Shown here: positions 30,244 through 38,815 of the stretch, piece after piece
Layout: each line of letters starts with the position of its first letter
Numbering within the stretch: the stretch's first letter is position 1
Assembly (NCBI RefSeq): GCF_019977655.1
Contig: NZ_AP024849.1
Span: 74,501 to 138,500 of the forward strand
Direction of reading: 5' to 3'
Length of the DNA stretch: 64,000 nucleotides
Source of the DNA: Clostridium gelidum
GTDB taxonomy: Bacteria; Bacillota; Clostridia; Clostridiales; Clostridiaceae
Translations under genes and position numbers: made by a program
The notes under the pieces: model-generated
The model's input: only the letters and a program-made list of their open reading frames with translations
Told to the model about the DNA's origin: nothing
Database searches by the model: none

Positions 30244-31083
30244 ATGAGTTGCGAAAGTTGTAAAAGTAAGGATACATGCCAATCTAAGGGTGAAGGCTGT
30301 AAAGAAGAAAGTTTGAAATTAATATCTAGATATGGAAAGATTAAAAATGTTATAGGTGTTATAAGCGGGAAAGGTGGTGTCGGTAAATCAACAGTCACTG
30401 GGATTATGGCAACTATGTTAGCTAAAAAAGGCTATAAAGTAGGAGTTTTAGATGCAGATATTACAGGACCATCGATGCCGAGGTTTTTTGGCGTTAATAG
30501 TAAAAGAGCAACTATAATTCCGTTAGAAAATGATATGGTAAGATTTGAACCTGTAGAAACAGAAAGTGGAATAAAGGTGATTTCTATGAACCTTTTAACT
30601 GCAGTTGAAGAAGAACCCGTTATATGGAGAGGCCCTGTAATTACAGGTGTATTAAAACAAATGTTTATAGAAACTAATTGGGGAGAACTTGACTATTTAC
30701 TTATAGATATGCCACCAGGTACTGGAGATATAGCTTTAACTGTAATGCAAGAGTTTCCAATTGATGAAATAGTAATAGTTTCTACACCACAAGATATGGT
30801 ATCGATGATTGTTAAGAAAGTTGTTATTATGGCTCAAAAAATAGGTGTAAAAATTAAAGGTGTAGTAGAAAATATGGCGTACATAAACTGCCCAGATTGT
30901 GATAAAAGAATAAGAGTATTTAGCAGGAAATCTTCAGAGGAAAATGCCGAATATCTAGGATTGCCTCTAATAGGAGAACTTCCAATTGATATTGAATTTA
31001 CAGAAGCACTAGAAGAAGGCAAAGCTGAAGAATATATTAGAGAAAATCCATTATATTCATTAATATTTGAAGGGTTATATTAA
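30244..31083 (+). CDS. Mrp/NBP35-type iron-sulfur carrier ATPase
   Basis: This 279-residue P-loop ATPase of the Mrp/ApbC/NBP35 family loads or carries Fe-S clusters. The deviant Walker A is SGKGGVGKST near residue 43, followed by LDADITGPSMP and LLIDMPPGTGD. A CPDC pair near residue 218 is the expected cluster-binding motif at the dimer interface. The N-terminus carries four more cysteines (Cys3, Cys6, Cys12, Cys19), resembling the extra N-terminal cluster of NBP35. A small ferredoxin gene follows, consistent with Fe-S metabolism. Confidence 0.92.
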   Translation: MSCESCKSKDTCQSKGEGCKEESLKLISRYGKIKNVIGVISGKGGVGKSTVTGIMATMLAKKGYKVGVLDADITGPSMPRFFGVNSKRATIIPLENDMVRFEPVETESGIKVISMNLLTAVEEEPVIWRGPVITGVLKQMFIETNWGELDYLLIDMPPGTGDIALTVMQEFPIDEIVIVSTPQDMVSMIVKKVVIMAQKIGVKIKGVVENMAYINCPDCDKRIRVFSRKSSEENAEYLGLPLIGELPIDIEFTEALEEGKAEEYIRENPLYSLIFEGLY

Positions 31084-31221
31084 AAGTATAGGTGTTACTC
31101 GTTGTAACGATAATAATTATTTTGATATTATTTCTAAATTATGATGTTACATATACATAACTTAATATTTCTTAGGAAATAATAAGTTAGTAATTTTATA
31201 TTAGAAAGGATTGATTTATTA

Positions 31222-31413
31222 ATGAAACCAAAAGTAGATAAAGACACTTGCATAGCATGTGGATTATGTCCATCAATATGTCCAGAATGTTTTGACATGG
31301 AGGATGATGGAAAAGCAGGAGCAATAGTTGATGAAGTTCCAAATGGTTCTGAAGATTCGGCAAAAGAAGCAGAAGAAAGCTGCCCTGTAGATGCAATCGA
31401 AATAGAGGAATAG
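31222..31413 (+). CDS. Single-cluster [4Fe-4S] ferredoxin
   Basis: This 63-residue acidic ferredoxin has CIACGLCPSICPECF (three cluster cysteines) and a fourth at SCPVDAIEI. The spacing suggests one [4Fe-4S] cluster, as in Thermotoga- or Bacillus-type ferredoxins, rather than the two-cluster clostridial type. Electron partners are unknown. The neighbouring Mrp protein suggests, but does not prove, a link. AGAAAGGATTG lies upstream and a strong terminator downstream. Confidence 0.92.
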   Translation: MKPKVDKDTCIACGLCPSICPECFDMEDDGKAGAIVDEVPNGSEDSAKEAEESCPVDAIEIEE

Positions 31414-31424
31414 AATATAAAAAT

Positions 31425-31470
31425 AGGATTGATGATTGCATAAAAGCAAGCATCAATCCTATTTTTTATT
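31425..31470 (+). terminator. Terminator after the ferredoxin gene
   Basis: AGGATTGATG pairs perfectly with CATCAATCCT, followed by ATTTTTTATTT. The gap from here to 31625 holds a small inverted repeat TAACTTA-AC-TAAGTTA at 31533 and no gene that I can support. Confidence 0.85.
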
Positions 31471-31625
31471 TCTATAGAAATTTAAAGCGTATAAATAATT
31501 TCTAATTTCTTATAAAATTGCATTCACCATGCTAACTTAACTAAGTTAATAACTGGCTTACGAGCAAGAAATCTCATCCTATTAGATCATATAAAGCACT
31601 TTGTCAGTTCATTTTATATTTACTA

Positions 31626-31832
31626 TTATAAATGGTCAATTATATTATAAGTGTTAAACTTATAATTTTTATTATGATTAGCGCTATAGTTAGAACTGGT
31701 ATTATTTAAATATACTGTATGGTGAGCAATAGGATTGCAAGGTAAATTATTAGATGATGTAGTGAAAATATCGCCATTACTATTAACAATAGTAGCATCT
31801 TTATAGGTTGAATCTAATATAAAATCTTTCAT
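31626..31832 (-). CDS. Small orphan protein, 68 residues, Asn-rich
   Basis: I do not recognise this protein. It is rich in Asn, Ser, Thr, Tyr and His, with one Cys and no membrane segment: a low-complexity, coat-protein-like composition. The ATG (complement, 31830-31832) is preceded by a full AAAGGAG ribosome-binding site at good spacing. A perfect inverted repeat lies immediately upstream. These two features make it more credible than a chance frame. A spore or surface role is guesswork. Confidence 0.55.
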   Translation of the reverse strand: MKDFILDSTYKDATIVNSNGDIFTTSSNNLPCNPIAHHTVYLNNTSSNYSANHNKNYKFNTYNIIDHL

Positions 31833-31850
31833 ATTAAAATAACTCCTTTC

Positions 31851-31875
31851 TATATGTAAATATTATTTACATATA
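31851..31875. promoter_or_regulatory. Perfect inverted repeat before the small orphan gene
   Basis: TATATGTAAAT-ATT-ATTTACATATA has 11-bp arms and a 3-bp spacer, directly before the ribosome-binding site of the minus-strand gene. It could be an operator or an mRNA 5' hairpin. A TATAAT on the minus strand lies about 40 bp further upstream. The stretch from there to the nrdD promoter holds no gene that I can support. Confidence 0.5.
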
Positions 31876-32144
31876 GAGATAGTAGTATACATATTAGATT
31901 ATAGAAATATTTTATTGCATCATATAACATTGTAATTTCATTAGGTAAAAATAATAAAAAATAAGCATAAAATAGTGAAAAAAATAATGGACAAATAGTG
32001 GGAGTGTAGGAAAATACAATATTAATAAGCATTTATAATAAGTCAACTATATAAAAGTCTCAAAAAAGAAACAAATCGAAAGATAATGAGACATAAATAG
32101 TGATAATTAAAATCTAGGGGTTTAAAAATAAAAAATTAGAAGCA

Positions 32145-32204
32145 TTGCTAATGAATACTTAATACAGTATAATATCATAGTAGTGACTACACTATATATT
32201 GTGT
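32145..32204 (+). promoter_or_regulatory. nrdD promoter with NrdR box
   Basis: TTGCTA (32145-32150), a 17-bp spacer and TATAAT (32168-32173) form a good SigA promoter. ACACTATATATTGTGT (32189-32204) is an almost ideal NrdR box just downstream of the start point. A degenerate second box, ATACTTAATACAGTAT (32155-32170), sits between -35 and -10, 34 bp away start to start, close to the usual three-turn spacing. Repression by the ATP/dATP-sensing NrdR is therefore expected. Confidence 0.85.
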
Positions 32205-32219
32205 CATGGAGGGGAAAAA

Positions 32220-34328
32220 ATGCTATATGTTGTGAAAAGGGATGGGAGAGAAGTTGAATTTAATTCAGATAAGATAGCTCAAGCAATTAAAGGATCAGCT
32301 ATTGAAATCGGTTTAAATTTAAGAGAAAGTCAAGTATTAGATACTGTACAGAAAGTAATTACCTATATTGAAGATGAGTATAAAAGAACCATAACGGTAG
32401 AACAAATACAAAATTTTGTAGAGAAAGCGTTACATGATGAAGGTCATAAAGATATAGCATTCGCTTATTCAGGATATAGACAAGAAAGAACTAAAGTTAG
32501 AGAAATAAAATCAGATTTAATGAGAGCTATAAGACAAATTGGTGTTGAGACTGATAGAGATAATGCAAATGTAGGAAATAATTTCAGTTCAAAATTACTT
32601 AGAATAGCTTCTGAATCAAATAAGTGGAATACTTTGGCTATAATGCCTAAAAATTTATCTAAAGCGCATGAAACAGGAGATGTATATTATCATGATTTAG
32701 ATAGTTATAATCTAACTGTAAATTGTTTGCATATACCAACCAGAGAAATGCTAGAAAATGGATTTAATACAGGATATGGAACAATTAATGCTCCTAGGAG
32801 AATAGAAACAGCTGCTGAATTATCATGTATTTTATTACAATCAACTCAAAATGATATGTTTGGAGGCCAATCTCACCCGGATTTTGACAATGATATGGCT
32901 ATATTCGTAAATCCTACTAGAGAAGAAATCAGAAAAGAATTAGAAGAATTGGAAATTTCTAAAGAAAAGATAGAAGATTTAGTTGAAAAAAGAGTAAGAA
33001 AGAAAGTACAACAAGCTATGCAAGGCGTTGTTTACAATCTTAATACAATGCATTCAAGAGCTGGATCTCAAGTTCCATTTAGTTCAATTAATATTGGATT
33101 ACCTGAAAGTACAGACGCTGCACTAGTATGTGAAGTTTTTCTTTTAGAATATGAAAAAGGATTAGGTAAGGGAGAGCAACCAATTTTTCCAAACATAATT
33201 TTTAGAGTTAAATGTGGAGTTAACAGAGAAGAAAATGATCCATATTTCTATCTATATAAATTAGCATGTAGAGTAGCTGCAAAAAGAATGAATCCAACAT
33301 TCATGAACATTGATGCAGATTTTAATAAAGAATATTATGATAAGGGATATGTTCCAGCAACTATGGGATGTAGAACTTACCTTATGAAAAATATAAATGG
33401 TGAACCAGGTTGTAAGGGTAGAGGAAATATAGCACCTACAACTATTAATCTTCCAAGAATAGGATTGCAAGCCAAAGGTGATATAAATAAGTTTTTTGAG
33501 ATATTAGATTCAAGACTAGAATTATCAAAGGATTCTTTAATCCATAGATATAGTGTGTTAATAAAATTAAGAGTTAAGGATTTGCCTTTTGTTGCAGGTC
33601 AAGGTCTTATGAAAGGTTCAGAAGGCTTAGGACCTGATGATTCAATAGAACCAATATTAAAGCAAGGTACATGGGGAATAGGATTCATAGGACTTGCTGA
33701 AACTTTAGTAGCATTAACAGGTAAGCATCATGGTGAAGATGCTGAAGCTAGAGAACTTGGAATAAAGATTATTGAACATATGAAACAATATACAGATAAG
33801 ATTACAGAAGAATATAAATTGAATTGGAGCTGTTATGCAACGCCAGCAGAAGGTCTTTCAGGTAAGTTTATAAAACAAGACCAAAAGATATTTGGAATAA
33901 TAGATGGAGTAACTGATAAAGAATATTATACAAATAGTTTTCATGTACCAGTTGCCTATGCAATATCTATTAAAGATAAAATTGATATTGAAGCACCATA
34001 TCATAAGCTTTGCAATGGTGGACATATAAGCTATATTGAAGTAGATGATGCACCAACTACAGAAACGGTAATGGATATAATAAATTATGCGTATAAGCAT
34101 ACTAATATTGGTTATGTGGGAATTAATTTTCATATAAGATATTGTAGGGAATGTGGGACTTACTTACATGAAAATCAAAGTAGTTGTCCAAAATGCGGAA
34201 GCCAAGATATACAAGGAATATCAAGAGTTACAGGATATTTAAGTTTAGATGAAAGATTTGGTGCAGGAAAATACCATGAAAGAGAAGAAAGAATATCTCA
34301 TACAGAAAATCATGGGCATCATTATTAG
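32220..34328 (+). CDS. nrdD: Anaerobic ribonucleoside-triphosphate reductase
   Basis: This 702-residue class III glycyl-radical reductase makes deoxynucleotides without oxygen. Seen: an N-terminal ATP-cone (VVKRDGREVEFNSDKIAQAI, residues 4-90), the large catalytic barrel, the zinc-binding C-terminal CRECGTYL...CPKCG, and the radical loop RVTGYLSLDERFG with the radical glycine. The frame extends to 32199, but GGAGGGG identifies the ATG at 32220. It needs the activase NrdG, encoded at 38083 after an intervening citrate block. Confidence 0.97.
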   Translation: MLYVVKRDGREVEFNSDKIAQAIKGSAIEIGLNLRESQVLDTVQKVITYIEDEYKRTITVEQIQNFVEKALHDEGHKDIAFAYSGYRQERTKVREIKSDLMRAIRQIGVETDRDNANVGNNFSSKLLRIASESNKWNTLAIMPKNLSKAHETGDVYYHDLDSYNLTVNCLHIPTREMLENGFNTGYGTINAPRRIETAAELSCILLQSTQNDMFGGQSHPDFDNDMAIFVNPTREEIRKELEELEISKEKIEDLVEKRVRKKVQQAMQGVVYNLNTMHSRAGSQVPFSSINIGLPESTDAALVCEVFLLEYEKGLGKGEQPIFPNIIFRVKCGVNREENDPYFYLYKLACRVAAKRMNPTFMNIDADFNKEYYDKGYVPATMGCRTYLMKNINGEPGCKGRGNIAPTTINLPRIGLQAKGDINKFFEILDSRLELSKDSLIHRYSVLIKLRVKDLPFVAGQGLMKGSEGLGPDDSIEPILKQGTWGIGFIGLAETLVALTGKHHGEDAEARELGIKIIEHMKQYTDKITEEYKLNWSCYATPAEGLSGKFIKQDQKIFGIIDGVTDKEYYTNSFHVPVAYAISIKDKIDIEAPYHKLCNGGHISYIEVDDAPTTETVMDIINYAYKHTNIGYVGINFHIRYCRECGTYLHENQSSCPKCGSQDIQGISRVTGYLSLDERFGAGKYHEREERISHTENHGHHY

Positions 34329-34363
34329 AAAATATAAACTCATATTTAATTAATAATTGAGAA

Positions 34364-34429
34364 GCTATCTTAAAATAAGAAAATGAATTGACTTCAGTTC
34401 ATAATATTATTTTAAGATAGCATTTTTTA
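34364..34429 (+). terminator. Terminator of nrdD
   Basis: GCTATCTTAAAATAA pairs perfectly with TTATTTTAAGATAGC (15 bp) around a 28-nt loop that could itself fold, followed by ATTTTTTAT. Confidence 0.85.
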
Positions 34430-34681
34430 TTGTTAACTTTGCAAAAATGCATATTATAAACTAAATAATATATTTATTTAAGATTATTAACATAATATAA
34501 TTAGTATAAATTTTGGATAAAATAAGTAAACTTATTATAAAGGCTTAAATTTAAATCATAAAAGTATTGCAATATTGAAAAAAAAACTTGCAATAATAGC
34601 ACTGATTTTAACTTAAATAGGTTGATTGTTTTAATTACTTGAATGGAAGCCTAGGGATTGTTGCAAAAATAGGAATAATAC

Positions 34682-34711
34682 TTGTCTATAGATGATGGTA
34701 TATGGTATTAT
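34682..34711 (+). promoter_or_regulatory. Possible promoter of the citrate genes
   Basis: TTGTCT (34682-34687), 18 bp, then TATTAT (34706-34711), about 90 bp before the citrate synthase gene. The stretch 34430-34681 is very AT-rich, and I see no gene or riboswitch in it. Confidence 0.4.
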
Positions 34712-34798
34712 AAAAGAAGGCTAATAAAATGAAATTTTATTGTTAAAAATATTATTTTAATATGCAATAAGTTAAGAAATATAAGTGGAGGGATTGCA

Positions 34799-35965
34799 AT
34801 GGCAGTTAGTAATTTGAAAGAAAACAAAAAAGTTACTATAGTAGATACCACTCTTAGAGATGGGGAACAAACCGCAGGGGTAGTTTTTGCTAATGAAGAA
34901 AAAATAATGATAGCACAAATGCTAAGTGACTTAGGGGTTGATCAACTAGAAGTAGGAATTCCTACAATGGGTGGAGACGAAAAAGAGGCTATAAAAGAAA
35001 TTGTAAAAAGAAATTTAAAACCTAGTATAATGGCATGGAATAGAGCTGTAATTGGTGATATAGAACAATCAATAGATTGTGGTGTTGATGCAGTTGCTAT
35101 ATCAATATCAGTATCTGATATACACATTCAACATAAGCTTAGGACATCTAGAGAATGGGTATTAGAAAGCATGGTTAAATCTGTAGAATATGCAAAGAAA
35201 AATGGTCTTTATGTATCTGTTAATGGGGAAGATGCATCTAGAGCAGATAAAGACTTTTTAGTTGAATACATTAATGCAGCTAAACAAGCAGGGGCAGATA
35301 GATTTAGATATTGTGATACTGTAGGAATTATGGAACCATTTAAAATCAGAGATGATATTAAATATATATATGATAAAACAAACTTTGATATAGAAATGCA
35401 TACTCATGATGACTTTGGAATGGCAACAGCTAATGCAGTAGCTGGTATTAAAGGCGGAGCATCACATGTTGGAGTAACTGTAAATGGTCTTGGAGAAAGA
35501 GCGGGAAATGCAGCATTAGAAGAAGTTATAATGGCATTAATGCTTGTTTATGGATATAATGGTGATACAATAAATACTCAAATGTTTAGAGAAGTATCAC
35601 AATATGTATCAAGAGCATCGGGAAGAGAACTTCCAATATGGAAAGCAATTGTTGGAACAAATATGTTCGCACATGAATCAGGAATTCATGCAGATGGAGC
35701 AATAAAGGATCCTAAAAATTATGAAGCTTTCGATCCAAAAATAGTGGGACTTGAAAGACAAATTGTTATAGGAAAGCACTCTGGTAGAGCTTCAATAATA
35801 AATAAATTCAAAGAATATAATAGAGTACTTACGGATGATGAAGCAAAAGGAATATTAGAGCTTGTAAGATCCACATCAGTTAGATTGAAGAGAACTTTAT
35901 TTGACAAAGAAGTAGTTCAATTATATAAAGAGTATCATAGACAATTAGAAGAAAAAAATAAATAG
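34799..35965 (+). CDS. Probable Re-citrate synthase (homocitrate/isopropylmalate synthase family)
   Basis: This 388-residue DRE-TIM metallolyase shows VDTTLRDGEQTAGVVF, EMHTHDDFGMATANAVAGIKGG, NGLGERAGNAALEEV and GKHSGRASI. These mark the NifV/LeuA family. Homocitrate synthase is the usual database name, but no nif or leucine genes are nearby and aconitase follows 18 bp later. That pairing matches the clostridial Re-citrate synthase, which condenses acetyl-CoA and oxaloacetate. It lacks the C-terminal regulatory domain of isopropylmalate synthase. The start ATG has a GGAGGG ribosome-binding site. The choice between citrate and homocitrate rests on context. Confidence 0.85.
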   Translation: MAVSNLKENKKVTIVDTTLRDGEQTAGVVFANEEKIMIAQMLSDLGVDQLEVGIPTMGGDEKEAIKEIVKRNLKPSIMAWNRAVIGDIEQSIDCGVDAVAISISVSDIHIQHKLRTSREWVLESMVKSVEYAKKNGLYVSVNGEDASRADKDFLVEYINAAKQAGADRFRYCDTVGIMEPFKIRDDIKYIYDKTNFDIEMHTHDDFGMATANAVAGIKGGASHVGVTVNGLGERAGNAALEEVIMALMLVYGYNGDTINTQMFREVSQYVSRASGRELPIWKAIVGTNMFAHESGIHADGAIKDPKNYEAFDPKIVGLERQIVIGKHSGRASIINKFKEYNRVLTDDEAKGILELVRSTSVRLKRTLFDKEVVQLYKEYHRQLEEKNK

Positions 35966-35983
35966 AAATAGGAGGAACATAAT

Positions 35984-37906
35984 TTGGGTGATAATTTAGT
36001 TTACAAGATTTTAAAGAGCCATGTTGTTGAAGGTGAATTAAAGGCAGGAGAACCAATAGCATTAAAGATTGATCAAACGTTAACTCAAGATTCAACTGGA
36101 ACAATGGCATATCTTCAATTAGAAGCTATGGGAATAGATAGAGTAAAGACTAAGAAGTCAGTAGCATTTATAGATCATAATATGCTACAACAAGGTTTTG
36201 AAAATGCAGACGATCATAAATTTATTCAAACTGTTGCATCTAAGTATGGTGTATATTTCTCAAAACCAGGTAATGGAATATGTCATCAAATATTTTTAGA
36301 AAGATTTTCAACACCAGGAGATACATTAATAGGATCTGATAGTCATACGCCAACAGCAGGTGGTGTTGGTATGCTTGCTATGGGAGCTGGTGGATTAGAC
36401 GTTGCTCTTGCTATGGGAGGCGGAGCTTACAACATTAATACTCCAAAGGTAGTAAAGATTGAACTTACAGGAAAATTAAATAAAATGGTATCAGCTAAAG
36501 ATGTTATTCTTGAAGTTTTAAGAGTATTAACGGTTAAAGGCGGAGTAGGTAAAGTTTTTGAATATGCTGGTGAAGGCGTTAAAACACTTTCAGTTCCAGA
36601 AAGAGCTACTATAACTAATATGGGAGCAGAACTTGGAGCTACAACTTCAATTTTCCCAAGTGACGAAAGAACTTTAGAATTCTTTAAGGCACAAGGAAGA
36701 GAAGAAGATTGGATAGAATTTAAGCCAGATGTAGATGCTACATATGATGAAGTAGTAACAATTAACTTAGATGAGTTAACTCCACTTACAGCTAAGCCAC
36801 ATAGCCCAGATAATGTGGCTAAGGTTAGTGAAGTTGGTAAGATTAAAGTTGATCAAGTATTTATAGGAAGCTGTACTAATTCCTCTTATGAAGATTTAAT
36901 GAAGGTTGCTAAGATATTAAAAGGTAACAAAGTTCATGCAGACATTAGTTTAGTAATTGGACCAGGATCAAGACAAGTTATGGAAATGATGGCTAGAAAC
37001 GGTGCGTTGGCGGATATAATTAGTGCTGGGGCAAGAATACTTGAGAATGGTTGTGGACCATGTATTGGAATGGGTCAATCACCAGGAACTAATGGAATTT
37101 CACTTAGAACTGTGAATAGAAATTTCTATGGTAGAAGTGGAACATTATCAGGACAAATATACATAGTAAGTCCTGAAACTGCAGCGGTTTCAGCAATCAA
37201 TGGAGTTTTGACTGATCCAACAGGTGTAGATATAGATTTAACAATAGATATGCCTAAGGAATTCTTAATAGATGATTCTATGATTTTAGCACCAGCACAA
37301 ACTAATGCTGAAGTTGAAGTTGTTAGAGGACCTAATATTAAGCCATTCCCAGTAGCTAAGCCATTAGGAGAAGAAGTAGAAGGTAAGGTATTAATAAAGG
37401 TTGAAGATAATATTACAACAGATCATATTATGCCTTCAAATTCAAAGTTATTACCATTTAGATCTAATATACCTTATCTTGCAGAATTCTGCTTTAATAC
37501 AGTAGATACAGAATTCCCTAAGAGAGCTCAAGAATATAACGGTGGATTTATAATTGCTGGAGGAAACTATGGTCAAGGTTCAAGTAGAGAACATGCTGCA
37601 CTTGCACCATTATACTTAGGAGTCAAAGCAGTTATAGCTAAATCATTTGCAAGAATTCATAAGGCTAACTTAATAAACAATGGAATAGTTCCAGTGGAAT
37701 TTAAGAATGAAGCTGATTATGATAGTATAGATTTAATAGATGACTTAAAAATGGAGAATATTCAAGCTGTTTTAGAATCAGGAGTAGTTAAAGTAAAGAA
37801 CTTAACTAAAGGAACTGAATTTGAAGCAACAATTGATTTAACAGAAAAAGAAATTGCAGTTATTAGAGCAGGCGGAAGACTTAACTACGTAAAAGCAAAT
37901 GCTTAA
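35984..37906 (+). CDS. acn: Aconitate hydratase
   Basis: This 640-residue aconitase interconverts citrate and isocitrate through a [4Fe-4S] cluster. The cluster ligands appear in FIGSCTNSSYEDL and NGCGPCIGMG. Substrate-binding regions include GSDSHTPTAGGVGMLAMG and NYGQGSSREHAALAP in the swivel domain. The length fits the compact mitochondrial-like bacterial form rather than the 900-residue AcnA. The start is a TTG preceded by GGAGG. With the gene upstream it supplies 2-oxoglutarate precursors. No isocitrate dehydrogenase gene is adjacent. Confidence 0.94.
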   Translation: MGDNLVYKILKSHVVEGELKAGEPIALKIDQTLTQDSTGTMAYLQLEAMGIDRVKTKKSVAFIDHNMLQQGFENADDHKFIQTVASKYGVYFSKPGNGICHQIFLERFSTPGDTLIGSDSHTPTAGGVGMLAMGAGGLDVALAMGGGAYNINTPKVVKIELTGKLNKMVSAKDVILEVLRVLTVKGGVGKVFEYAGEGVKTLSVPERATITNMGAELGATTSIFPSDERTLEFFKAQGREEDWIEFKPDVDATYDEVVTINLDELTPLTAKPHSPDNVAKVSEVGKIKVDQVFIGSCTNSSYEDLMKVAKILKGNKVHADISLVIGPGSRQVMEMMARNGALADIISAGARILENGCGPCIGMGQSPGTNGISLRTVNRNFYGRSGTLSGQIYIVSPETAAVSAINGVLTDPTGVDIDLTIDMPKEFLIDDSMILAPAQTNAEVEVVRGPNIKPFPVAKPLGEEVEGKVLIKVEDNITTDHIMPSNSKLLPFRSNIPYLAEFCFNTVDTEFPKRAQEYNGGFIIAGGNYGQGSSREHAALAPLYLGVKAVIAKSFARIHKANLINNGIVPVEFKNEADYDSIDLIDDLKMENIQAVLESGVVKVKNLTKGTEFEATIDLTEKEIAVIRAGGRLNYVKANA

Positions 37907-37929
37907 TTCATAATAATAGAAGAATATTA

Positions 37930-37971
37930 AAAAGCACAAGAATTCATTAATTTTGAATTCTTGTGCTTTTA
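37930..37971 (+). terminator. Terminator of the citrate block
   Basis: AAAAGCACAAGAATTCA pairs with TGAATTCTTGTGCTTTT (17 bp, short loop), with the T-run forming the end of the stem. The A-run on the other side would make it work in both directions. Confidence 0.9.
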
Positions 37972-38082
37972 GTGTTATAAGATATTATAATTTGTAATTG
38001 TATTTGTAGTTAAGTTATAATTAATAAATAAAGGAATTTTTAGAATGATGATAGATAAATTACTTAGAAAGAGGTTATTATT

Positions 38083-38592
38083 ATGGAAAAGACTATAAGA
38101 TTATCTGGAATAGCTTATGAAAGTTTAGTTAATGGGCCAGGAATGCGGAGAGTATTCTTTGCTCAGGGATGCAAGCATAATTGTGAAGGATGCTTTAATT
38201 CTGATACTCATGACTTTACTGGTGGGGAAGAAAGAATGTTAGATGAATTAATAAAAGATACGTTAGATAATCCGATTTTAAGCGGAGTTACATTTAGTGG
38301 AGGAGATCCATGGGAGCAGGCTGATAAGTTTGCTTATATGGCAAAGGCATTTAAGGACAAGGGATTAAATGTTTGGAGTTATACAGGATATACTTATGAA
38401 TATATCATTGAACATAAAGATGAATATGAAGGTTGGAATGATTTAATTAATGGTATTGACGTATTAGTAGATGGCAGGTTTGAAGAAGAAAAGCAACAGG
38501 ATGGACTTAAGTTTATAGGATCAATAAATCAAAGGATAATAGATGTTAAAGAAAGTTTAAGGTTGAATGAAGTTATTACAATGAATTTATAA
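38083..38592 (+). CDS. nrdG: Anaerobic ribonucleotide reductase activating protein
   Basis: This 169-residue radical-SAM activase generates the glycyl radical on NrdD. The cluster motif is CKHNCEGCFN (CxxxCxxC) near residue 30, and the SAM-binding TFSGGDPWEQ follows near residue 72. Length is typical. AAAGAGG precedes the ATG. It lies 3.7 kb from nrdD, split from it by the citrate genes and two terminators. No NrdR box was seen in its own upstream region. Confidence 0.95.
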   Translation: MEKTIRLSGIAYESLVNGPGMRRVFFAQGCKHNCEGCFNSDTHDFTGGEERMLDELIKDTLDNPILSGVTFSGGDPWEQADKFAYMAKAFKDKGLNVWSYTGYTYEYIIEHKDEYEGWNDLINGIDVLVDGRFEEEKQQDGLKFIGSINQRIIDVKESLRLNEVITMNL

Positions 38593-38620
38593 ACAGTTAG
38601 CTAAGCTATATGAAACATTG

Positions 38621-38710
38621 CATATTCTAATATGGTTTACCATAAGTATTCTGAAGAATATAAGAATATATATTCTAAACCATATTATCATATATATTCT
38701 TCAGAATATG
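38621..38710. repeat. Interleaved perfect inverted repeats downstream of nrdG
   Basis: Four arms occur in the order A-B-A'-B'. AATATGGTTTA (38629-38639) pairs with 38676-38686 over 11 bp. TATTCTGAAGAATATA (38647-38662) pairs with 38693-38708 over 16 bp. Between them AGAATATATATTCT (38663-38676) is a perfect palindrome, and CATATTCTAATATG (38621-38634) is nearly so. The layout allows a pseudoknot or competing hairpins. Function is unknown. Confidence 0.7.
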
Positions 38711-38815
38711 CGCCTAAAATGCGGGCTTAGGTGTTATTATTGAAAAAGGGATTGAATTTAACTATCACAACACGTAGGATTATTACGAGATTAATAGTAT
38801 ATAGGAGGAAATATT

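Noticed and set aside
31850..32032. Minus-strand 60-codon hydrophobic frame upstream of the small orphan gene
   Set aside because: It begins and ends in AT-rich DNA, has no ribosome-binding site, and overlaps the likely promoter and palindrome of the neighbouring gene.
34799..35965. Naming the gene as nitrogenase homocitrate synthase nifV
   Set aside because: No nif genes are nearby and aconitase is directly downstream, which favours a Re-citrate synthase.
20712..38740. Similar AATGCGG-TTAGG-TATTAT strings at about 20709 and 38718
   Set aside because: The match is short and interrupted, and the two sites share no larger context. Chance similarity is likely.
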